This document shows positions 57,952 through 64,000 of a stretch of DNA of 64,000 bases, in pieces; position 1 is the stretch's first letter; every line of letters starts with the position of its first letter. Position numbers and translations under genes: made by a program. A model generated the notes under the pieces. That model saw only the letters and a program-made list of their open reading frames with translations. It did no database searches and was not told the origin of the DNA. The DNA comes from Planctomycetota bacterium (GTDB lineage Bacteria; Planctomycetota; Phycisphaerae; Phycisphaerales; SM1A02): positions 1 to 64,000 of the forward strand of contig JAFMML010000010.1 of the NCBI GenBank assembly GCA_017859745.1. The letters are read 5' to 3'.

Positions 57952-59121
57952 ATGGCCAACGACACCCCTTCGCTTCTCAAGACGCCCTTCCACGCCTACC
58001 ACGTCGAGCAGGGCGGCCGCATGGTCGACTTCGCCGGCTGGGAGATGCCCCTTCTCTTCACGTCGATTCTCGAGGAGCACCGTCAGGTGCGGACCTCCGG
58101 CGGGTTCTTCGACGTCAGCCACATGGGCCGACTGCGGTTCTCGGGCCGTCATGCGCGACGGTTTCTCGATCGGGTCTGCACCCGACGGGTCTTGGGCATG
58201 GAGAACGGGCAGTGCCGGTACTCGCTGGTCTGCAACGAGCAGGGGGGCTGTCGCGACGACGTCCTGATCTATGCGATCGACGACGACGAGTTCCTGATGG
58301 TCTGCAACGCGTCCAATCGGGCGAAGCTGCTCGAGCACTTCGAGGCCCAGCGCGGCGACATGGTCTTCAAGATGAAGGACGAGACCGAGTCGACGGCGAT
58401 GGTCGCCATCCAGGGGCCGAGAGTGATGGAGGTGATCGGACGCTTCAGTCGGGAGATCCCGACGCTCAAGCGGTACCGGTTCGCCCGCAAGAACCTGCTC
58501 GTCATCAAGCTGCTGGTCTCGCGGACCGGGTACACCGGAGAGGACGGCGTCGAGGTGATCCTTCCGGCGGGCGGCCTTGCCCGGCAGGCCCTGAAGCTGA
58601 TGCTCGACGCCGATGGCGGCGAGTCCGACCTGCTGAAGCCCGCGGGTCTCGGGGCCCGCGACACGCTGCGGATGGAGGCGGGAATGCCCCTCTACGGCCA
58701 CGAGATCGAGGAGGACGTCGACCCGCTCACCGCCGGACTGGGATTCGCGGTGAGTCTCGACAAGGGCGAGGGCGACGATCGGGCCGGCCGGTTCATCGGA
58801 CAGGATGCCCTCCAGCGCATCCATGCGGAGGGGCCCGCCCGACGCCTCGTCGGGATTCGCCTGACCGGCCGTCGCAGTCCCCGTCAGGGCATGAAGGTGC
58901 TTCACAACGGCGAAGAGGTGGGACGTGTGACCAGCGGCTGCGTCAGTCCGACCCTCGAGGTTCCCATCGCGATGGCCCTGGTGGCCTCGGCCGCCGCCGA
59001 AGTCGGCACCGGTCTCGAGGTCGATCTGGGGCGCGAAACGTCCGCCGGCGAAGTCGTGCCCATGCCGTTCTACAAGGCTCCCAAGCCGGCCGCCGCGCCC
59101 GCAACGAACACCTCGTCCTGA
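57952..59121 (+). CDS. gcvT: Aminomethyltransferase, glycine cleavage system T protein
   Basis: Transfers the methylene group from the lipoyl-H protein to tetrahydrofolate. The 389-residue protein has LLKTPFHAYHVEQGGRMVDFAGWEMPLLF, FFDVSHMGRL, VAIQGPRV, SRTGYTGEDGVEVIL, GLGARDTLRMEAGMPLYGHEI and GRVTSGCVSPTLEVPIAMALV. gcvH and gcvP are not adjacent. The N-terminus is fixed by the TACCGT element and the family start. Confidence 0.95.
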   Translation: MANDTPSLLKTPFHAYHVEQGGRMVDFAGWEMPLLFTSILEEHRQVRTSGGFFDVSHMGRLRFSGRHARRFLDRVCTRRVLGMENGQCRYSLVCNEQGGCRDDVLIYAIDDDEFLMVCNASNRAKLLEHFEAQRGDMVFKMKDETESTAMVAIQGPRVMEVIGRFSREIPTLKRYRFARKNLLVIKLLVSRTGYTGEDGVEVILPAGGLARQALKLMLDADGGESDLLKPAGLGARDTLRMEAGMPLYGHEIEEDVDPLTAGLGFAVSLDKGEGDDRAGRFIGQDALQRIHAEGPARRLVGIRLTGRRSPRQGMKVLHNGEEVGRVTSGCVSPTLEVPIAMALVASAAAEVGTGLEVDLGRETSAGEVVPMPFYKAPKPAAAPATNTSS

Positions 59122-59570
59122 CGGGACGGATCCCGCGCCTCTCCGTTTTCGGACGAGGGCGGGGCGGTCCGTGCCCCGTACAGACCTTCCGACTGCGGCA
59201 TCCCGCAGGGGTCTGCCGCATCGCCGTCCCATTGCGGCGACGGCTCGCATTCGTCGGGGTTCCATGGTCGATCTGCATGTGGCGGCGTCGCCTCGGATGG
59301 CGATGCCCGGTCGGCGGATCGGGACCTGTTCACGGGAATCCGAGCCGTCAAGGAGGACGATGCGTGCCCAGGGCACGCGGGAGGAGGCGATCTCCGGCGT
59401 CGAGGCATCGGCCCGGAGCGAGTGGGAGCCCGAGGCGTCGCGAACCGACTCGATGAGCGGAGAGTTCCAGTGGTCGTCCCGGCGACCTCGGCGAACCCGT
59501 CCGCCATCTCGGTGCGTATCGAGACGCATGCAGCACCCCAGTCGCGAGATCGTCGTCTAGGAGGCGGAAG
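59122..59570. other. 449-nt intergenic region before the sigma factor gene
   Basis: No gene can be supported. All frames are either antisense continuations or lack a ribosome site. One minus-strand frame around 59340-59440 faintly resembles an FHA-domain start but has no recognisable core and no start. The region may hold the promoter and 5' leader of the sigma factor gene. Confidence 0.5.
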
Positions 59571-60548
59571 ATGTCGCGTTCGGAACTGCAATCGGATCTC
59601 CAGCTCTACCTTCGTCAGGTCAACGAGACCGCGCTGCTCACCCCTGAGCAGGAGAAGGAGCTCGGCTGGAGGATCATCAACGAGAACGACGCGGCGGCGA
59701 AGGATCACATGATCCGCGCCAACCTGCGTCTCGTCATCGCGATCTGCAAGAACTACTCCAACCGGGGCCTGCCGCTGACGGATCTGATCGAGGAGGGCAA
59801 TCTCGGTCTGATCCGCGCGGTCGAGGGATTCGATCCTGCGCAGGGCGCACGCTTCTCGACGTACGCCGCGTGGTGGATCAAGCAGTCGATCAAGCGGACG
59901 CTGATCAACGCGGTGCAGCCGATCCACATTCCGGCGTACATGGTCGATCTGATCGCCCGTTGGAAGGACGCCTCCCGAAAGCTGGAGGAGGAGCTCGGAC
60001 GCCCCGCGACGACGCACGAACTGGCCCGGGAGATGGACGTGCCGGTTCGCAAGCTGCTCGCGATTCGCCGAGCGGTGCGGGCCTTCAACAGTCCCAATGC
60101 CGCGCCGACCACGGAAGGGGGCGAGCCGCTGGATCTCGCGGACATCTTCGAGGACACCCGCAGTCAGAGTCCCGAGGACCGCGTCACCCAGCAGGAGCTT
60201 CTCCAGCGGATCGTGAAGCTGCTCGAGGACATCGACGAGCGCTACGCCCGGGTGTTGCGTCTCCGATTCGGTCTCGAGGGGCGCGAGCCGCTGACCTTGA
60301 AGCAGATCGGAACCGTCGTGGGGCTGACCCGCGAGCGGGTTCGGCAGATCGAGGTCGAGGGCCTTCGCTGGATGCAGCAGATGCTGAATGGCGAACGCCC
60401 GAAGCGGATCACCCGACGAGAGCCTGCGCGAAGCGAGGCGCGAATGCAGTCGCGTCGTCACGGCGCCGATGCGGATCGCCCCGGGGCCGACGAATCGGTT
60501 TCGGGAACGCGGCGCCGTCCGGTCCGACGAGCCGGCACGACCGACTGA
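59571..60548 (+). CDS. RNA polymerase sigma-70 factor, primary/group 2 type
   Basis: 325 residues: region 1.2 ([24 protein letters not shown]), region 2 with [32 protein letters not shown] and the -10-reading [17 protein letters not shown], region 3 (about 130-205), region 4 with [25 protein letters not shown]. Region 1.1 and the non-conserved insert of RpoD are missing, as in RpoS/SigA-like group 2 factors or short primary factors. A Arg/Ala/Asp-rich tail of 50 residues follows region 4. TAGGAGG precedes ATG 59571. Confidence 0.93.
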   Translation: MSRSELQSDLQLYLRQVNETALLTPEQEKELGWRIINENDAAAKDHMIRANLRLVIAICKNYSNRGLPLTDLIEEGNLGLIRAVEGFDPAQGARFSTYAAWWIKQSIKRTLINAVQPIHIPAYMVDLIARWKDASRKLEEELGRPATTHELAREMDVPVRKLLAIRRAVRAFNSPNAAPTTEGGEPLDLADIFEDTRSQSPEDRVTQQELLQRIVKLLEDIDERYARVLRLRFGLEGREPLTLKQIGTVVGLTRERVRQIEVEGLRWMQQMLNGERPKRITRREPARSEARMQSRRHGADADRPGADESVSGTRRRPVRRAGTTD

Positions 60549-60743
60549 GTGTCGAGGGTCGCGCCGGGGCGCGCCGGATCGCGCCGTGAGCACGTCCCCA
60601 TGGCACGTGTGCGACCTCGGACCGTGCCCGATCTCGGGCAGTTGCCGCCTTCGACGTCGATCGACACTCCGAGAGCGGCGTCGGTCCGGTGACGGTGGCC
60701 GGGGGCGACCGGCCTGTGTGGGCGGACGCGGAACGCCTCGTCG

Positions 60744-63404
60744 TCAGGGAATCGAAAGAAGCAGGGTCTCGAACTGACGTCGGATCCCCTCGCCGCCGAG
60801 TTCGGGATCGACGGCGCGAAGGCGTTCGATGCGTGGCGGAATTCGATCGACGTCCTTCCCCACTCGCTTCAGAATCTGCAGTTGACGCAGTTCCGCCAAC
60901 CACCAGGACGGACTCTCCGGCGGCGAGCCTGCCGCGATGCGGCGGTAGAGGCGCATGGCGTCGCCGAGTTCCTCGAATCCGGCGATCGCAAAGAGACACT
61001 CGGCCCGCTCGACCGCGTACTCCCGAACGCCGGCGTAGCGCTCGTCGAGCCGGTCCAGGGCCCGGGACGCGTCGGTCGGGCGTCCGGCGCGGCGCAACCC
61101 CTCGGCGATCAGCAGGATCGCCCGAGGATCGGGCGTGCCGTCACGGGCCTCGAGCCATGCAAGCGACGCCTCCGCGAGAGGGCCGGCGGACTCCGCGCCG
61201 ATGCGGGCGACCCGGTCGCCGTCGCCCACCGCGTCGGCGCGGCGGATCGCTGCAAGGGCCACCGCGAGTCGTCCCTGAAGCAGCGAGCCCGACTCCGCAT
61301 CTCCGCCGTCGCTCAGGCGGCGCAGTTCCTCTGCGGCGTCCTCCGGCCGGTCCAGACGGTCGAAGGCCGCGAGTCGGATCCGGACGCCCTCGACGATCTG
61401 CTCGCGAGTGAGGACGGCCGCCTCGCGAACCGTCGCCACTTCGACCAGCGCCGCCGCGGGACGATCGGCCAGGAGATGGAGCCTCGCTCGTGCCAGCGCC
61501 ACCCGGACGCCCAGCGAGTCGTGCTCGTTCCGATCCCGGCCCGACGGCGGTGAGGACGGCCACGGTTCGAGGCGACGCAGCCAGGCCTCGGCTCGATCGA
61601 TCCAGCGGGCGACATCCTGCCCGTCGGCGGTTTCCGCAGCTCGAGTGGCCACCTCGAGGGATTGGACGTCGCTGTGCTTCGACAACGGTCGGTCGGGACG
61701 AATGCGTCCCAGAGTCTCCATGGCCGACTCGAACTGCTCGTCCGCGGCCTCGAAGCCCGCCTGGCGCAGCAGCCAGCGATCGGACTCGGCATGCCGCGGG
61801 AAGGTGCGGAGCGCTTCGGCGACGGTGTCGCGGGCGATGCGCTCGTGTTCGGGCGTGCCGGTGGCTTCGACCAGAGACATGGACAGGTCGACCGCGGCGT
61901 CGATGGCGGCCGGGGCCTGGGCTTCGCCGCCGTACTCGATGGCCAGTCTCCGCAGGCCGGCGATCGCCGACTCCCAGCGCCGATCCTCGACGTCGAGTTG
62001 CGTGAGACGACGCAAGGCGATGAGACGGACGACGTCTCCGGCCTTGGAGCGATCCCGCGCCGACTCGAGGAGACTTCGCTGGCGCTCGACCGACAGCTCG
62101 TTCGCCTCGAATGCATGGGCCAGAAGAACCGCCGCCGGGATGCCGTCGGGCGACGAAGGGAATGCCGTCACCGAGCGGACGCGATCGAGCGCCAACTCCA
62201 GAACCGCCTCCCGCTCGAGGGGCGGACGCGTCTCGATCAGATCGATCCAAGGCGAGATCGCGGCGCTCTCGGCGGCGTCCCTCCCGCTGCCCCGGTCCAT
62301 CGCCTCCTCGACAAGCAGGCGATGCTCGAGATCGGCCCACGGCAGGGCGAAGACCCCGTTCTCAAGGCTCTCCAGATGCCGGCGGCGAAGGGAAGCAAGG
62401 CGTTCGAGGGCGTTGTCGGGATCCTCGCGAGCGGCGGTATCCAGCACGATGCCGGCCAGCGACTCGAAGCGTCGACGCGGCGCCGCCGCGGCATCGGCGG
62501 CCAGCGCCGTCAGATCGCGAATCGCGAGACGATGCTCGCCGAGCCCGCTTCTCGCGAGTGCCATGTGCAGGCGTCCGAGCTCCTCGAGATCGGGGGCGGC
62601 GTCTCTCATGTTCGCCTCGATCAACTCGATCGCGGCGCGGCGCCCGGCCGCGGGATCCGAAACGTCGTCGAGCAGGTCCGCGGCGATCGCGAGCGTGAGA
62701 CCTCGCAACAGGCGGGCGCGCGCGAGGTCGCTCGCCAACGCGCGAACCGCCGGATCCCCGGACGCGTCGTCGCCGCGATCGTCCAGGCCAGCCAGCCTCG
62801 ACTCCGCAAGGGCGACCGCATCGGCGCTTGCGGCCTCGGCCAGCGGCAACCACCGTCCGACCGTGGCCCGTTGCGACTCCGACGCGGTGTCGAAGCGGAC
62901 GGCGAGATCCGCCCCCTCCGAAGGGACGATCCACAGCAGGATGTCCTCGGCCTGATCGGAGAGCCATCGCACTCGCAGCGGATTCCGAGGCTCCGCAGCA
63001 TCCAGCAAGGCGCTTCGCAGAGCCACCGCGGTGCTTGCCGCGGCGACCGCCTCCGCGGGATCCCGTTCGGAGGCGAACAGTGGAAGTCGGGATCTGGCGA
63101 TTCGTCGCGTGAGCGTCTCGATCTCGTCGGCGGAGGGCTCGGTCGTCTCGAGCGCCTCGAGGGTGCGTTCCAGTCCGAGCGATCCGAGCCGTTCGACGAA
63201 CCGGTCGTGGTCGAGACGATCCCAGATCGGCGACTCGTCCGTGCCTGCATGCTGCGAGGCGTCGCCGGCGGCATGGACACCCGGCCATCCCGCAACCTCA
63301 CCGTTCGGAATCGCCACCACGCCGAGCGCGATCGACACCCCGACCGCGTGCTTCCTGCACCGGACCGACCAGCTCTCGAACGAGGTCGCGACGGCAGCGT
63401 TCAT
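60744..63404 (-). CDS. TPR-like helical repeat protein, exported, following ExbD genes
   Basis: 886 residues from ATG 63404, which overlaps the ExbD stop (ATGA). After a signal-like segment (about 18-45, VGVSIALGVVAIPNG) the whole protein is helical with degenerate TPR-like pairs, e.g. LGRLHMALARSGLGEHRLAIRDL, RRLTQLDVEDRRWESAIAGLRRLAIEYGG and EGLRRAGRPTDASRALDRL. No catalytic motif is seen. Its coupling to ExbD-like genes suggests a periplasmic component of a TonB/Tol-like energy system. Confidence 0.72.
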   Translation of the reverse strand: MNAAVATSFESWSVRCRKHAVGVSIALGVVAIPNGEVAGWPGVHAAGDASQHAGTDESPIWDRLDHDRFVERLGSLGLERTLEALETTEPSADEIETLTRRIARSRLPLFASERDPAEAVAAASTAVALRSALLDAAEPRNPLRVRWLSDQAEDILLWIVPSEGADLAVRFDTASESQRATVGRWLPLAEAASADAVALAESRLAGLDDRGDDASGDPAVRALASDLARARLLRGLTLAIAADLLDDVSDPAAGRRAAIELIEANMRDAAPDLEELGRLHMALARSGLGEHRLAIRDLTALAADAAAAPRRRFESLAGIVLDTAAREDPDNALERLASLRRRHLESLENGVFALPWADLEHRLLVEEAMDRGSGRDAAESAAISPWIDLIETRPPLEREAVLELALDRVRSVTAFPSSPDGIPAAVLLAHAFEANELSVERQRSLLESARDRSKAGDVVRLIALRRLTQLDVEDRRWESAIAGLRRLAIEYGGEAQAPAAIDAAVDLSMSLVEATGTPEHERIARDTVAEALRTFPRHAESDRWLLRQAGFEAADEQFESAMETLGRIRPDRPLSKHSDVQSLEVATRAAETADGQDVARWIDRAEAWLRRLEPWPSSPPSGRDRNEHDSLGVRVALARARLHLLADRPAAALVEVATVREAAVLTREQIVEGVRIRLAAFDRLDRPEDAAEELRRLSDGGDAESGSLLQGRLAVALAAIRRADAVGDGDRVARIGAESAGPLAEASLAWLEARDGTPDPRAILLIAEGLRRAGRPTDASRALDRLDERYAGVREYAVERAECLFAIAGFEELGDAMRLYRRIAAGSPPESPSWWLAELRQLQILKRVGKDVDRIPPRIERLRAVDPELGGEGIRRQFETLLLSIP

Positions 63405-63886
63405 GGTTCGTCCGCAAATCCCACGTTCGTGTAGCCGGCCCGCACCACGGCGTTGAACGCGTCGACGGTGACGTCCCATCGCACCGACGGGCCGGGATCG
63501 ATCAGTACCGGATGATCTGGAGCGAACAGTCCGGCCGGTCGATCCGCATCGATGCGGCGGCTCTCGAGAAAATCGTGGAGTTCCTCGAAGCTCGACGGCT
63601 GGGGCCACGGCCCCTCGATCCGAATGGCGACGAGTCCCGGCGTGGCGTCTCCCGCGGCGAGGAGTTCGATGCGCAGCGGCTCCTCGTCGAGAGCGAACGG
63701 ATCGGCGGCGCCCTCCTCGCGGTTGGGCAGGTCCACGCGGTAGACCTGCTCGCCGAGGGCGAAGTTCGTCGAGACGAGGAAGTAGATCAGCAGTTGGAAC
63801 ACCACGTCGATCATGGGCGTCAGGTTGAGCGTCAGCCGCGGGCGAGCCCGACGGGAGATCGCATGTCTGGCGCCGTGCCGGCTCAC
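63401..63886 (-). CDS. exbD: ExbD/TolR-family protein
   Basis: 161 residues. One membrane helix with the family signature LTPMIDVVFQLLIYFLVSTNF (Asp27) follows a basic cytoplasmic start; the periplasmic domain ends FNAVVRAGYTNVGF. It transmits proton-motive force with ExbB-type motors. GTG 63886 starts in a GTGA overlap with the upstream gene and its own stop overlaps the TPR-like gene. The central part (about 60-115) is larger than in E. coli ExbD. Confidence 0.9.
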   Translation of the reverse strand: MSRHGARHAISRRARPRLTLNLTPMIDVVFQLLIYFLVSTNFALGEQVYRVDLPNREEGAADPFALDEEPLRIELLAAGDATPGLVAIRIEGPWPQPSSFEELHDFLESRRIDADRPAGLFAPDHPVLIDPGPSVRWDVTVDAFNAVVRAGYTNVGFADEP

Positions 63887-64000
63887 CGCGCGACGCTCCG
63901 GCGTTGGTCGTTGACGACGACCAGGTTGATCCGAGTGGATGCGGCACGGTCCGAGGTTCGGCCGGCTGCGGCGACGGCCTCGAGAGCGGGGGAGATGTCC
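63883..64000 (-). CDS. C-terminal end of an upstream gene, probably a second ExbD-like protein (partial)
   Basis: Minus-strand frame open to the right edge, ending at stop 63883-63885 within the next gene's GTG. The visible 38 residues, ISPALEAVAAAGR...ASTRINLVVVNDQRR, resemble the C-terminal helix-strand of ExbD/TolR. Assignment is tentative because only the last 38 residues are in the window. Confidence 0.45.
   Translation of the reverse strand, partial: DISPALEAVAAAGRTSDRAASTRINLVVVNDQRRSVAR

Noticed and set aside
59340-59530. Minus-strand stretch resembling the first strands of an FHA domain
   Set aside because: No start codon with a ribosome site, no RxxxS...SxxH core, and the frame runs on as antisense of gcvT.

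Overview
The window is a 64-kb, very GC-rich chromosomal segment with densely packed genes on both strands. It most resembles a free-living planctomycete, probably of the Phycisphaerae. The pointers are: two secreted proteins with an IP[AS]P-hydrophobic-Arg sorting tail (PEP-CTERM-like); a VanZ-like protein ending in a planctomycete-style CxxCGxDLRG...CPECG zinc ribbon; an acyl carrier protein flanked by two hotdog dehydratases; futalosine-route menaquinone synthesis (MqnE); and a secreted sialidase/fucosidase. No phage, transposase, CRISPR or plasmid maintenance module was seen, so this looks like core chromosome rather than a mobile island.

Layout, left to right. 1-2.3 kb: a drug-efflux MFS gene cut by the left edge and an orphan nuoI, both on the minus strand. 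2.3-7.6 kb: an ATP synthase operon (atpZ-like, atpI-like, atpB, atpE, atpF, atpH, atpA) that stops after atpA, so atpG, atpD and atpC are not here. 7.7-13.6 kb: a fungal-type cytosine deaminase, a secreted protein, ftsK with an extreme poly-Glu linker, and the dehydratase-ACP-dehydratase module. 13.7-17.5 kb: an ATP-dependent DNA ligase with its associated SNM1-like nuclease, and a MerR/excisionase-type regulator. 17.5-23.7 kb: a HIT protein, nadC, birA, unknown exported proteins, a lone CBM48 protein and parA. 23.7-29.4 kb: a VanZ/zinc-ribbon protein, an FAD oxidoreductase, a small exported protein, murJ and mqnE. 29.7-35.8 kb: a coiled-coil/Wzz-like membrane protein, purH, a PQQ-type beta-propeller and riboflavin synthase. 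36-40.7 kb: twin PEP-CTERM-like proteins, a SpoIIE/RsbU-type phosphatase, a DUF192 lipoprotein, gluQ and pterin dehydratase. 40.7-48.5 kb: the sialidase-fucosidase fusion, coaD, a degenerate MBL-fold protein, htrA, panB and an oligopeptide-type ABC ATPase. 49-57.6 kb: thyX, lipoproteins, tRNA-Ser(GCU), an RsbW-STAS-MlaE operon, a phosphoesterase, an FG-GAP propeller and a Dus enzyme. 57.6-64 kb: a 38-residue membrane protein, gcvT, a primary-type sigma factor, and a TPR-like protein behind two ExbD-like genes that run off the right edge.

Most genes serve housekeeping metabolism (NAD, biotin, riboflavin, CoA, menaquinone, purine, dTMP, one-carbon), the envelope (murJ, htrA, mlaE, Wzz-like, ExbD) and tRNA function. 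Expression signals fall into two visible classes. Operon-internal genes usually carry a GGAG-type ribosome site or an ATGA/GTGA overlap. About fourteen first genes instead carry a TAnnnT hexamer ending, in nearly all cases, 6-7 nt before the start codon with no ribosome site, as expected for leaderless transcripts. The strongest candidates for unusual biology are that promoter class, the sialidase-fucosidase fusion, the RsbW-STAS-MlaE operon without an ATPase, and the long coiled coil joined to a chain-length-determinant-like membrane domain.
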